Assembly: GCF_008365405.1 (NCBI RefSeq)
Contig: NZ_QOKV01000007.1
Coordinates: 186,001 to 250,000, forward strand
Reading direction: 5' to 3'
Source: Azospirillum brasilense
Lineage (GTDB): Bacteria > Pseudomonadota > Alphaproteobacteria > Azospirillales > Azospirillaceae
Length of the DNA stretch: 64,000 nt
A program made the position numbers and the translations under genes. Numbering within the stretch: the stretch's first letter is position 1; every line of letters begins with the position of its first letter. Under the pieces are notes generated by a model. It ran no database searches and had not been told where the DNA came from. It saw only the letters and a program-made list of their open reading frames with translations. This document shows, one piece after another, positions 47,573 through 55,931 of the stretch.

Positions 47573-48862
47573 TCACGCCACCTTGGCGTGGGCGATGGCT
47601 TCGCGGACGCTCACGCCCTTGCGCAGGATGTTGTCCACGGCGCGGCCCTGCACCATCGTGATGCCGACCTTGTGGGCGTAGACAAGGCTCGACACGCTGT
47701 CGCAGCGCGCCAGGATGAACTTGCAGCGGTCCTGCTCCTGGATGCGCTCCATGAAGTATTTCTCGAAGGTCGGGTCCATCTCCAGCATGTCGTTGGACCA
47801 GAAGATTTTGGCGTAGTCGGCGTTCAGATACTCCAGGTCGAAGTTCGTCACCCAGAAGGGGTTCAGCCCGTCCACGGCGATCTGGTAGCGGCGGTCCTGG
47901 GCGAACTCCACGACCTCGTTGAACAGCGACAGATTCTCGATCAGGTCGCCCTTGGAGATTTCCAGCACCACCTGCCCGCGGAAATCGAGGGGAAGCCGCT
48001 CGTCGAACTTCACGAAGCCGGTGGAGATGACGGTGGACAGGTTGATGTTGATGCCGATGCGCCGGCCCCGCATGAAGCTGAGCCCGTGGTTCAGCGCGCG
48101 CAGCACCGACTGGTCGAGGTTGGCCGTGAAATAGTTGAACAGCCACTTGTTGGCCGTGATGTCGTAATCCGGGCAGAGCCGCTCCTGAAGCAGCTTGATC
48201 GAGATGTAGAGTTCGAAATAGGCCATGTCCTCTTCGGCGTTGCGACCGATGTTGGCAATGGCCTGGTTGAACAGGAAAGGCGACAGGTCGAACATCTGCA
48301 TGGAGCGTTCGAGCTTGGCCATCTCCTCCAGCGTGATCGGCGGCTTCGTCTCGTTGGAATGATCGCCGGTCTCGTTGGCCTGCAATTCCTCGATGAAGCG
48401 GATGACGTTGATGAAGTTCAACGCCAGTTCCATGATCGAGTAGAGCGAGAATTCCTTGTACGGGTTCGCCCCGGTCAGCGTCGTCTTCGCCAGGAAGATC
48501 TGCTCCACCTTCTGGCAGACGTCGGTGACGCCGGTCAGCTTCAGCCCCTTGTAGAGGATGATGACGTCGCCGTTGGAGATGTTGAAGGATTGCAGATAGG
48601 AGGCCTTGCTCGCCAGTTCCTGGATGATCGTGCGGACGATCATCTGGCTTGACGGGTCCTTGTCCCGCAGCAGCGACAGGTGCATGTGGATCAGTCGCAT
48701 ACCCTGCAGTTCGGATTTCGCAGAGCGGAGCAGATTCAGCAGCTTGTCGTTGTCAAATTCGGGCTTCTGGTCCTTCGCGGCGGCGACGGCAGCCTGCTTC
48801 TCCGTCGTGGAGAGGCGGACGCGGTCGCGTCCCATGGGTGGTTTGCCGCCGAACCTGCTCAT
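47573..48862 (-). CDS. Degenerate EAL-domain protein (no cyclic-di-GMP catalytic residues)
   Basis: A 429-residue soluble protein. Residues about 35-190 are helical and not assigned. From about 230 the EAL fold is recognisable: LQERLCPDYDITANKWLFNYF, GININLSTVISTGFVKFDERLP (the strand-helix normally NxSxxxL), FRGQVVLEISKGDLIENLSLFNEV (EIxxxDxxxN) and YQIAVDGLNPFWVTNFDLEYLNADYAKI, with VQGRAVDNIL at the end. The EAL motif itself and the metal-binding DDFG, KxD and QG residues are absent or altered, so it is unlikely to hydrolyse cyclic-di-GMP; it may bind it or act as a scaffold. A triple TTAA array upstream (48992-49017) suggests CtrA control. It converges with ppx. Confidence 0.75.
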   Translation of the reverse strand: MSRFGGKPPMGRDRVRLSTTEKQAAVAAAKDQKPEFDNDKLLNLLRSAKSELQGMRLIHMHLSLLRDKDPSSQMIVRTIIQELASKASYLQSFNISNGDVIILYKGLKLTGVTDVCQKVEQIFLAKTTLTGANPYKEFSLYSIMELALNFINVIRFIEELQANETGDHSNETKPPITLEEMAKLERSMQMFDLSPFLFNQAIANIGRNAEEDMAYFELYISIKLLQERLCPDYDITANKWLFNYFTANLDQSVLRALNHGLSFMRGRRIGININLSTVISTGFVKFDERLPLDFRGQVVLEISKGDLIENLSLFNEVVEFAQDRRYQIAVDGLNPFWVTNFDLEYLNADYAKIFWSNDMLEMDPTFEKYFMERIQEQDRCKFILARCDSVSSLVYAHKVGITMVQGRAVDNILRKGVSVREAIAHAKVA

Positions 48863-48991
48863 ACGCGAAATCCCCCGGGTGTGCGCATAGGGCGTGTGCG
48901 CACCTTATAGGCGAGAATTCCATCCGCGAACCAAACCGCACCGATACACGGCATGGATACGGAGCCCGTGACTTATTAGCTCTGACCTTTT

Positions 48992-49017
48992 TTAACAATG
49001 CCTTAAAGCGCTGTTAA
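48992..49017. promoter_or_regulatory. Tandem CtrA-type boxes (TTAA-N7-TTAA-N7-TTAA)
   Basis: TTAA occurs at 48992-48995, 49003-49006 and 49014-49017, each separated by exactly seven bases, which equals two overlapping copies of the CtrA consensus TTAA-N7-TTAA. The array lies in a 264-base AT-richer gap, about 130 bases upstream of the degenerate EAL gene and 120 bases downstream of the rnd stop, so the EAL gene is the only sensible target. Match to the consensus is seen; binding is inferred. Confidence 0.65.
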
Positions 49018-49126
49018 TTGCGATGAATTGTTTCATAAATTTGGCTAAACGTCTCTGAGCCGCCTGAACCTGTAACGTCCCGGACCGACTCTTGGGCCAT
49101 TCTGGAACGATTCTGGATGGGGCCGT

Positions 49127-50293
49127 TTACGACCCCTCTCCATTGCCGGCCGGAACGATGCGGACACGACGGTCGAGCACCGCCAATCCGATGCGTCCAT
49201 GTTTCAGCGCCAACGCGTCTTCGCCGAACAATTCGCGGCGCCAGCCCTGCATCGCAGGGACATCGGCCCCATCGTCCGCGGCGATCGCCTCCAGGTCGGC
49301 GGCGGAAGCGATCAACTTTGACGCCACATTGTTCTCATCGCACTTCATCTTCAGAAGCACGCGCAGCAACTCAACCACTGGCTGCAGTCCCGGCGGCGGT
49401 TCCTCGCGCGGCTCGACGCGTGGCAGTTCGGAGTCCGGCAGGTCCAGACCCTTCTGAACGCAGGCCAGCACGTCGGCGCCCTGCCGTCCCTCGGCGAAGC
49501 CGCGGCCCATGCCGCGGGTGCGGGCGAGGTCGTCCACGCTGGTCGGGGCATGGGCGGCGATCTCCAGCAGCGCCTCGTCCCGCAGCACGCGGGAGCGGGG
49601 CAGGTCGCGGCGCTGCGCCTCGCGCTCCCGCCACGCCGCCAATTCCTTGAGGACGGCCATAAAGCGCGGCTTGTTGGTCCGCACCTTCAACCGCAGCCAG
49701 GAACTGTCCGGGTCCGCCTGATAGGTGGCCGGATCGGTCAGGACGGCCATCTCCTCTTCCAGCCAATGGGCGCGGCCGGAGCGGACGAGGCGGCGCTTCA
49801 GCTTCTCGTAGGCCGGGCGCAGGTGGATCACGTCGGATAGGGCGTAGGTCAACTGCCGCTCGGTCAGCGGGCGGTGCGACCAGTCGGTGAAGCGGCTGGA
49901 CTTGTCGATGCGCGCCCCGGCCAGCTTGGTGACCAGCGTCTCGTACCCCACGCTCTCGCCGAAGCCGCAGACCATGGCCGCGACCTGGGTGTCGAACAGC
50001 GGGTGGGGGATCTGGCCGGACAGGTGCCAGAAGATCTCCACGTCCTGCCGGGCGGCGTGGAACACCTTGAGGATCGCCGGGTCCACCATCACGCGGAACA
50101 GCGGCGCAAGGTCGATGCCTTCGGCCAGCGGGTCGATGGCGACCGCGCCGTTCGGTCCGCCGACCTGCACGAGGCAGAGCTGCGGCCAATAGGTCTTCTC
50201 GCGCAGGAATTCGGTGTCGACGGTGATGTAGTCCACCCCGGCCAGCGAGCGGCAGAAGGCGTCAAGGTCTTCAGTGGTCGTGATCAGTGTCAT
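49127..50293 (-). CDS. rnd: Ribonuclease D
   Basis: A 388-residue 3'-5' exoribonuclease for tRNA maturation. The DEDD-type exonuclease domain has DYITVDTEFLREKTYWPQ (DxE), FHAARQDVEIFWH (second acidic residue) and TYALSDVIHLRP (YxxxD), with LVTKLAGARIDKSSRFTDWSHRPL between. The HRDC domains follow, the first at REREAQRRDLPRSRVLRDEALLEIAAHAP. The ATG at MTLITTTEDLDAF matches family starts; a longer open frame upstream lies in the aspS promoter region. Divergent from aspS, a conserved alphaproteobacterial pairing. Confidence 0.96.
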   Translation of the reverse strand: MTLITTTEDLDAFCRSLAGVDYITVDTEFLREKTYWPQLCLVQVGGPNGAVAIDPLAEGIDLAPLFRVMVDPAILKVFHAARQDVEIFWHLSGQIPHPLFDTQVAAMVCGFGESVGYETLVTKLAGARIDKSSRFTDWSHRPLTERQLTYALSDVIHLRPAYEKLKRRLVRSGRAHWLEEEMAVLTDPATYQADPDSSWLRLKVRTNKPRFMAVLKELAAWREREAQRRDLPRSRVLRDEALLEIAAHAPTSVDDLARTRGMGRGFAEGRQGADVLACVQKGLDLPDSELPRVEPREEPPPGLQPVVELLRVLLKMKCDENNVASKLIASAADLEAIAADDGADVPAMQGWRRELFGEDALALKHGRIGLAVLDRRVRIVPAGNGEGS

Positions 50294-50377
50294 GCGGGCT
50301 TCATACACGAGCGCGCGTCCGCGCGAAAGCTCGCCCTTCGGCAACTCTCCCGGCGTGCAGCGAACGCGGATGGCGGC

Positions 50378-50383
50378 TTGACA
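50378..50383 (+). promoter_or_regulatory. Candidate -35 box of aspS
   Basis: A perfect TTGACA at 50378-50383, in the 166-base gap between divergent rnd and aspS. The expected -10 position 17 bases on reads TGGTGT, a weak match, so the promoter call is tentative. Confidence 0.35.
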
Positions 50384-50459
50384 TTCCCGCTCTGTCGGTG
50401 TGGTGTGTCGGGCCGCCTTTCCGCGCAGGATTCCGACCTTTTCCAAGGTGTTTCGACCC

Positions 50460-52289
50460 ATGCACCCCTACCGCACGCACACCTGCGGCCAGCTTCGCGA
50501 AGAGAACGCCGGTCAGATTGTCCGCCTGTCGGGCTGGATAAACCGCAAGCGCGACCATGGACAGCTCCTGTTCATCGACCTGCGCGACCATTACGGCCTG
50601 ACGCAGTGCGTGGTCGACACCTCCAACCCGGCCTTCCAGGCGGCGGAGCGGCTGAAGCTGGAATCGGTCATCACCGTGACCGGCAAGGTGGTCAAGCGCA
50701 CGGCGGAGACCATCAACGACCGCCTGCCGACCGGCCGCATCGAGGTGCAGATCGCCGAGCTGACGGTGCAGGGCGAGGCGGAGCAGATCCCGCTGCAGGT
50801 CAACCAGGACACCGACGCCGGCGAGGACGTGCGCCTGCGCTACCGCTTCCTCGACCTGCGCCGCGAGCGCATCCACGAGAACATCCTGATGCGTTCGCGC
50901 GTCATCGCGTCGGCCCGCCGCCGCATGATCGAGCAGGGCTTCACCGAGTTCCAGACGCCGATCCTGACCGCCTCCTCGCCGGAGGGGGCCCGCGACTATC
51001 TGGTGCCGAGCCGCAACCATCCGGGCAAGTTCTACGCGCTGCCCCAGGCGCCGCAGCAGTTCAAGCAGCTGCTGATGGTCGCCGGCTTCGACCGCTACTT
51101 CCAGATCGCCCCCTGCTTCCGCGACGAGGACGCCCGCGCCGACCGCTCGCCGGGCGAGTTCTACCAGCTCGACTTCGAGATGTCCTTCGTCACCCAGGAC
51201 GACGTCTTCGAGGCCATCGAGCCGGTGCTGCACGGCATCTTCGACGAGTTCGGCGGCTTCCGCCGCGAGACGCCGCCAGCCATCGACAAGCCGCCCTTCC
51301 GCCGCATCTCCTTCGCGGAGTCGATGCTGAAGTACGGCAACGACAAGCCGGACCTGCGCAACCCGCTGGAGATCACCGACGTCACCGCCGTCTTCAAGCG
51401 CGACGACGTGGAGTTCCGCGCCTTCAAGCAGACGCTGGAAAAGGGCGGCGTGGTCCGCGCCATCCGCGCCCCGAAGGTGTCCGACAAGCCGCGCAGCTTC
51501 TTCGACAAGCTGAACGACTGGGCGCGCGGTCTCGGTGCTCCGGGCCTCGGCTACATCATCTTCGAGGCGGCGGGCGGCAAGGGTCCGATCGCCAAGTTCG
51601 TGCCGGAGGCCGCCCAGGCGGAGCTGCGCACGGCGGCGGGCGTGGAGGACGGCGACGCGGTCTTCTTCGTCTGCGACCAGCCCGGTCCGGCGGCCAAGCT
51701 GGCCGGCTTCGCCCGCACGAAGATCGGCGAGGAGCTGGACCTGATCGAGAAGAACGCCTTCCGCTTCTGCTGGATCGTCGACTTCCCGATGTACGAGCTG
51801 GACGAGGAGACCAACAAGGTCGTCTTCAGCCACAACCCCTTCTCCATGCCCCAGGGCGGCCTGGAGGCGCTGAACACGATGAACCCGCTGGACATCAAGG
51901 CGTACCAGTACGACATCGTCTGCAACGGCGTGGAACTGTCGTCGGGCGCCATCCGGAACCATCTGCCGGAGCTGATGTACAAGGCGTTCGAGATCGCCGG
52001 CTACCCGCCGGAGGAGCTGGAAGCCCGCTTCGGCGGCATGCTCAGCGCCTTCAAGCTGGGCGCCCCGCCGCACGGCGGTTCGGCCCCGGGCATCGACCGC
52101 ATCGTGATGCTGCTGGCCGACGAGCCAAACATCCGCGAGGTCATCGCCTTCCCGCTGAACCAACGCGCCGAAGACCTGCTGATGCAGGCCCCGGCCCCGG
52201 TGGATCAGGCGCGCCTGCGCGAACTGCATCTGAAGCTGGACCTTCCGAAGCCGAAGGTCGCTGCCGAGGCGCCGAAGGCCGCCACCTGA
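50460..52289 (+). CDS. aspS: Aspartyl-tRNA synthetase
   Basis: A 609-residue class IIb synthetase of bacterial type. The N-terminal anticodon-binding OB fold starts [20 protein letters not shown] with [23 protein letters not shown]. Class II motifs are [20 protein letters not shown] (motif 1 region), [21 protein letters not shown] (motif 2, with FRDED and the QLD/E) and [18 protein letters not shown] (motif 3). The bacterial GAD insertion domain is in the middle (residues about 300-420). In most alphaproteobacteria this form is non-discriminating and makes Asp-tRNA(Asn) for GatCAB; the window cannot show which. Chosen ATG is the family start. A bidirectional terminator follows. Confidence 0.98.
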   Translation: MHPYRTHTCGQLREENAGQIVRLSGWINRKRDHGQLLFIDLRDHYGLTQCVVDTSNPAFQAAERLKLESVITVTGKVVKRTAETINDRLPTGRIEVQIAELTVQGEAEQIPLQVNQDTDAGEDVRLRYRFLDLRRERIHENILMRSRVIASARRRMIEQGFTEFQTPILTASSPEGARDYLVPSRNHPGKFYALPQAPQQFKQLLMVAGFDRYFQIAPCFRDEDARADRSPGEFYQLDFEMSFVTQDDVFEAIEPVLHGIFDEFGGFRRETPPAIDKPPFRRISFAESMLKYGNDKPDLRNPLEITDVTAVFKRDDVEFRAFKQTLEKGGVVRAIRAPKVSDKPRSFFDKLNDWARGLGAPGLGYIIFEAAGGKGPIAKFVPEAAQAELRTAAGVEDGDAVFFVCDQPGPAAKLAGFARTKIGEELDLIEKNAFRFCWIVDFPMYELDEETNKVVFSHNPFSMPQGGLEALNTMNPLDIKAYQYDIVCNGVELSSGAIRNHLPELMYKAFEIAGYPPEELEARFGGMLSAFKLGAPPHGGSAPGIDRIVMLLADEPNIREVIAFPLNQRAEDLLMQAPAPVDQARLRELHLKLDLPKPKVAAEAPKAAT

Positions 52290-52351
52290 CGGTCCGGGAT
52301 CGTCCTTCCCCCTTCCCGCCGCGGCGGGGAGGGGGAGGAGCAGCCAACAGA

Positions 52352-52384
52352 AAAGCCCCCCGTCCGTGAGGCCGGGGGGGCTTT
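52352..52384. terminator. Bidirectional intrinsic terminator after aspS
   Basis: AAAGCCCCCC (52352-52361) and GGGGGGCTTT (52375-52384) form a perfect 10-base stem with A- and T-tracts on the two sides, placed between the convergent aspS and the following minus-strand gene. A CT-rich palindrome (CCCTTCCCGCCG against CGGCGGGGAGGG) lies just before it at about 52308-52339. Confidence 0.88.
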
Positions 52385-52408
52385 CTTGTTCAGGGGACCG
52401 GGAGGGCG

Positions 52409-52627
52409 TCAGGCCGCGACGGTGCCGGAGCCGATCATGCGGTAATAGTTGGAGTCGACCAGGACGAGGCAGCTCAGCGTCTTCGCGTCGCCTTCGTCCT
52501 CCGTGCTGACCACGCGGGCATGCGGGATGCCGAACAGCGTCACGGTCTCCCGCACGCGCCAGGACCGCCCGTTGGTCGCGCCAACGGTCTGGAACACCTG
52601 TCCCACCAAAACCTGCTTCTTGGCCAT
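52409..52627 (-). CDS. Small hypothetical protein
   Basis: A 72-residue protein, probably mostly beta: VLVGQVFQTVGATNGRSWRVR, ETVTLFGIPHARVVSTEDEGD, SCLVLVDSNYYRMIGSG. It looks like a compact single beta-barrel or SH3-like domain, but I recognise no family. GAGGG before the ATG supports the MAKKQVLVG start; an open frame continues 33 codons upstream without a ribosome site. No signal peptide. It converges with aspS and shares the terminator at 52352-52384. Confidence 0.65.
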   Translation of the reverse strand: MAKKQVLVGQVFQTVGATNGRSWRVRETVTLFGIPHARVVSTEDEGDAKTLSCLVLVDSNYYRMIGSGTVAA

Positions 52628-52790
52628 AGGAAAACCCTCATCCTGCTGTCGGTGCGCGACACGAATCCGCGGCGGTGTGACCGCGCACCATGCACAGTTT
52701 AGGCCAGTTTCCTCAAAAGATGGCAAAATGATTTGTAACGAAATGCGCCATGGGCTGTGACCTTTGCAATCGCGCCTTTGCGTTCGGCGG

Positions 52791-53672
52791 TCAGCAGCCC
52801 GATTTCGGCAGCGCCTCCACCTTCTCCAGGATGGCGTTCACGGTGAAGTCTCCGTAGTCGATCTGCATGGATTCGGCGACGCCGTTCTGCAGCAGCCGCA
52901 GGCTCATCTCATATTCCGGCTGGGCCGAATCGCTCTTCAACGGGAAGAAGGCCATGCGCACCGGCCACGCCTTCTTGCCCTTCAGCAGCGGGTCGGCGCC
53001 GTCCTCCTTGGTCTGGACCGCCGCGCCAATGACCGTCGACACTTCGGTCGCCCCTTCCGAATCGGCCCCGTCGAAAACGACCCGGTTGAAGAAGGTGTCG
53101 CCGGCGCCGGCGTGGTCGAGCACCGCCAGGGTGTGGGCCGTCGGGAACATGGTGTCGGGGGGCAGTTCCATGTCCTGGGGCTCCGGCTTCGAGAAGGCGG
53201 CGCTGCCGGTGCCGTCCTTGGCCAGCCGGGCGTCGCCGCGCACCTCCTCGTCCTCCTCCCCGTTGATCAGCTTGCGGACGTTGAAGCGGTAGCGCTGGCC
53301 GTCCTTGGCCTCCCACGTGGTGTAGTTGGTGGTCATCGCCATCTCGTCGCCCTCGGCATAGACGAAACGGAGCTGGAAACGTTGCTCCGTCGTCCAGCCG
53401 TCGCAGGCGTCGGCCCATTCGAACAGCATGCGGCCCCGCACGTCGCTGACCTTGGAACTGTTGCGGGCGGACAGCAGCGACATCTTGTAGACGGCGCGGT
53501 GAGGCTGGATGTTCGCCGCCGCCCCGGCCGCCGCCCCCACGGCCGCGCCGGCGGGGGCCGCCTGGGCCGGGCCGGTGGCGGGAAGGGCGGTCAGGGACAC
53601 CAGGAACGCGCCGAAGGTCGCGCAAAGGGCGAGGCGGGCGGCGGAGCGGCGGTTCTGCAAAGCGACATCCAC
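52791..53672 (-). CDS. EipB family periplasmic cell-envelope protein (DUF1849)
   Basis: A 293-residue protein with a signal peptide ending near GPAQAAPAG (about residue 38) and a DUF1849 domain from NIQPHRAVYKMSLL. In Brucella, EipB folds as a beta-spiral and maintains the envelope, and a disulfide joins an early and a C-terminal cysteine. Here the matching pair appears as WADACDGWTTEQRF (about residue 89) and the final PKSGC. Other family blocks are YTTWEAKDGQRYRFNVRK and RVVFDGADSEGATEVSTVIG. Length and both ends look intact. The protein is divergent from the hydroxyacid dehydrogenase. Confidence 0.9.
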   Translation of the reverse strand: MDVALQNRRSAARLALCATFGAFLVSLTALPATGPAQAAPAGAAVGAAAGAAANIQPHRAVYKMSLLSARNSSKVSDVRGRMLFEWADACDGWTTEQRFQLRFVYAEGDEMAMTTNYTTWEAKDGQRYRFNVRKLINGEEDEEVRGDARLAKDGTGSAAFSKPEPQDMELPPDTMFPTAHTLAVLDHAGAGDTFFNRVVFDGADSEGATEVSTVIGAAVQTKEDGADPLLKGKKAWPVRMAFFPLKSDSAQPEYEMSLRLLQNGVAESMQIDYGDFTVNAILEKVEALPKSGC

Positions 53673-53765
53673 AGGTGATTGGCAGCGTCGGATGGATTAT
53701 GGGTGTTTCGGCGGCGGAGCGGAAGGCCCGACCCCCCGAATAAACGGAAGGCTGAGGACAGAAAC

Positions 53766-54752
53766 ATGCGCAGCGACACCCCGGCATCACGGCCCGTACT
53801 CCTGGTGACCCGGCGCCTGCCCGACGCGGTGGAGGCCCGCGCCGCGCGCGATTTCAACGCCCGGCTGAACCCGCAGGACCGCGCGCTGTCCGGCGCGGAC
53901 ATCGCCGCCCAGGCGGGGGAAGCCGGCGCCCAGGGCATCCTGTGCACCGCCGGGGACCGGCTGGACGCCGCGGCCATCGCGGCCCTGCCCGAGGCTGTGC
54001 GGATCGTCGCCACCTTCTCGGTCGGCACCGACCACATCGACCTGAACGCGGCCAAGGCCCGCGGCCTGATCGTCACCAACACCCCGGACGTGCTGACCGA
54101 CGCGACCGCCGACATCGCCCTGCTGCTGATGCTCGGCGCGGCGCGGCGCGCGTCGGAGGGGGAGCGGATGATCCGCGCCGGAGCCTGGAGCGGTTGGACG
54201 CCCACCCAGCTTCTCGGCACCCATCTGGGCGGAAAGCGGCTGGGCATCATCGGCATGGGTCGAATCGGGCAGGCGGTGGCGCAGCGGGCGCGGGCCTTCG
54301 GCATGACCATCCACTACTCCAATCGGCGGCGCCTGCCCGCGGAGCAGGAGGCCGGCGCCGTCTACCACGCCGATCCCGAGGCGATGCTGGCGGTCTGCGA
54401 CGTGCTGTCGCTGCATTTTCCGGCGACTCCGGAAACCACCCATTGGCTGAACGCGGAGCGGATCGAGCGCCTGCCACCGGGGGGCGTCGTGGTCAACACC
54501 GCCCGCGGCTCCGTCGTCGACGACGAGGCTCTGATCGCCGCGCTGGCCTCCGGGCGGCTGGCCGCCGCAGGGCTGGACGTGTTCGAGAATGAGCCGAACC
54601 TGCACGCCGGTTACCGCGGGCTGGAGAATTGCTTCCTGCTGCCGCACATGGGCAGCGCCACGGTCGAAACCCGCAACGCCATGGGCTTCAAGGCGCTGGA
54701 CAATCTGGACGCATTCTTCGCCGGGGCGGCGCCGCCCGACCGTGTGGTGTGA
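53766..54752 (+). CDS. D-2-hydroxyacid dehydrogenase (glyoxylate/hydroxypyruvate reductase type)
   Basis: A 328-residue NAD(P)-dependent enzyme. The nucleotide fold has LGIIGMGRIGQAVAQRARAF (GxGxxG) followed by SNRRRLP, where the arginines suggest NADPH. The catalytic triad is the arginine in VVNTARGSVVDD, the glutamate in DVFENEP and the histidine in LPHMGSATVETR, all present. The N-terminal ATFSVGTDHIDLNAAKARGL completes the family pattern. Probable substrates are glyoxylate, hydroxypyruvate or glycerate. AGGA precedes the ATG. AT-rich sequence without genes (54753-54860) separates it from the sigma-54 control region of the GGDEF gene. Confidence 0.92.
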   Translation: MRSDTPASRPVLLVTRRLPDAVEARAARDFNARLNPQDRALSGADIAAQAGEAGAQGILCTAGDRLDAAAIAALPEAVRIVATFSVGTDHIDLNAAKARGLIVTNTPDVLTDATADIALLLMLGAARRASEGERMIRAGAWSGWTPTQLLGTHLGGKRLGIIGMGRIGQAVAQRARAFGMTIHYSNRRRLPAEQEAGAVYHADPEAMLAVCDVLSLHFPATPETTHWLNAERIERLPPGGVVVNTARGSVVDDEALIAALASGRLAAAGLDVFENEPNLHAGYRGLENCFLLPHMGSATVETRNAMGFKALDNLDAFFAGAAPPDRVV

Positions 54753-54861
54753 CGTCGTCGCAAACGGGCCGGTCCGATCCTGGACAAGCCGATTGTTCGA
54801 AAGCCGTTCAAAAGAGAAAATAAATCAAAAATAGATAAAATTTTCCGTAATGGGCCGTTCT

Positions 54862-54910
54862 CCAGGCAAATTCTGCCTGGGGGCGACCGTGCCCGGCAGA
54901 AGTTGCCGGG
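54862..54910. promoter_or_regulatory. Two matched palindromes, candidate enhancer sites
   Basis: CCAGGCAAATTCTGCCTGG (54862-54880) and CCCGGCAGAAGTTGCCGGG (54892-54910) are perfect palindromes of the same form, CCxGGCA-N5-TGCCxGG. Their centres are 30 bases apart, three helical turns, and lie about 100 and 70 bases before the expected start of the sigma-54 promoter at 54943. This is the position used by enhancer-binding activators such as FlbD or NtrC types; the protein is not identified. Confidence 0.65.
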
Positions 54911-54942
54911 ACGAAAGACCTAGTCTTCTGGATTTCCTCATA

Positions 54943-54958
54943 TGGCACGGCGATTGCT
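54943..54958 (+). promoter_or_regulatory. Sigma-54 (RpoN) promoter of the GGDEF gene
   Basis: TGGCACGGCGATTGCT matches the consensus TGGCACG-N4-TTGCW at every position, with GG at -24 and GC at -12. The transcript would begin near 54969 and give a 30-base leader with GGAG before the GGDEF start codon. Confidence 0.82.
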
Positions 54959-55000
54959 TCGAGTTCGGCGCAGCTAGTGCCGATCATGTGGAGAAAGCCC

Positions 55001-55819
55001 ATGAGCGCCGTCGTGACCGCCCAGGATCTGAACCGGGATCTGGCCCGGGATCTGGAAGCCATTGCCGCCGACCACCACGACGGGCTGCCTTTCGACCGGG
55101 GGAACCACGACCGGTTGCTGCGGATGCCCCCTTTGCGCGGGAGCCGCATCGCCCATTCGGCGGCGGTCGTGACCGTCGAAGCACCGGCCTTGGAAAGCCA
55201 GCTTGCCGAGGCCCGCGCCACCATCGCCGAACAGCGCGACCGAATCGCCTACTTGGAAAGTCTGTCCATGACGGACGAACTGACCGGTCTGCTGAATCGC
55301 CGCGGCTTCTTCAGCCATTTCCGGCGTGAGATCGCCGCCGCGCGGCGGCAGAGGGCCAAAGGAAGCGGCAAGGGCGGAGGGGTTCTGGTCATCATCGATC
55401 TGGACGGCTTCAAGCGGATCAACGACACCCACGGCCATATGGCCGGCGACGCGTATTTGCGGCAGGTCGCCCGGCTGCTCGTCGGTGCGGTTCGCGAGGA
55501 GGACGTGGTGGCCCGCCTGGGCGGGGACGAGTTCGCTCTGCTGCTGACGAACACCGATGCAGCCTGCGGCACCGCCCGCGCCCGGCAGATCGCCGCGGTG
55601 GCCTGTCGGCGCGGCGTCCAGTGGAACAACGCCGACCTTCCGATCCGCTTCTCCTTCGGGGTGCAGCCCTATGGGGCCGACGACCGGGAGGAGGAGGTGA
55701 TCCGTCTCGCCGACTCCCACATGTACAGCAACAAGGCGGGGCGCCGCCCGCGCTCGCCGGGACACAAGGCCGGACAGCCCGGCGCGCGTTCGGCAGCGAA
55801 CCGTCGGGCCAGCGGCTGA
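55001..55819 (+). CDS. GGDEF diguanylate cyclase
   Basis: A 272-residue soluble protein. Residues 1-70 are unassigned, then a coiled coil (ESQLAEARATIAEQRDRIAYLE) leads to a GGDEF domain from SMTDELTGLLNRRGFF. The active site is RLGGDEFALLL and is intact; VIIDLDGFKRINDTHGH holds the metal-binding aspartate. An RxxD inhibitory site (REED) sits five residues before GGDEF, so product inhibition is expected. It should make cyclic-di-GMP. The coiled coil probably drives dimerisation. GGAG eight bases before the ATG fixes the start. A sigma-54 promoter with paired palindromes lies upstream. The last 35 residues are basic and disordered. Confidence 0.92.
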   Translation: MSAVVTAQDLNRDLARDLEAIAADHHDGLPFDRGNHDRLLRMPPLRGSRIAHSAAVVTVEAPALESQLAEARATIAEQRDRIAYLESLSMTDELTGLLNRRGFFSHFRREIAAARRQRAKGSGKGGGVLVIIDLDGFKRINDTHGHMAGDAYLRQVARLLVGAVREEDVVARLGGDEFALLLTNTDAACGTARARQIAAVACRRGVQWNNADLPIRFSFGVQPYGADDREEEVIRLADSHMYSNKAGRRPRSPGHKAGQPGARSAANRRASG

Positions 55820-55908
55820 GCTGGGGCGGGCCGCCGGAACCCGGATCGGTCAGCCTGTCGCACCCCCCAAGCCGCGCTTGACCGGACGCTGATCCCGCCG
55901 CAGCATCT

Positions 55909-55931
55909 GCACCTTTCCGTCGCAAAGGTGC
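55909..55931 (+). promoter_or_regulatory. Hairpin covering the start of the phytochrome-like kinase
   Basis: GCACCTTT (55909-55916) and AAAGGTGC (55924-55931) form a perfect 8-base stem with a 7-base loop. The right arm contains both an AAAGGTG ribosome-site-like stretch and the annotated GTG start. In mRNA this could hide the start; if AAAGGTG is the real ribosome site, the start would be the in-frame CTG at 55937. Confidence 0.45.
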
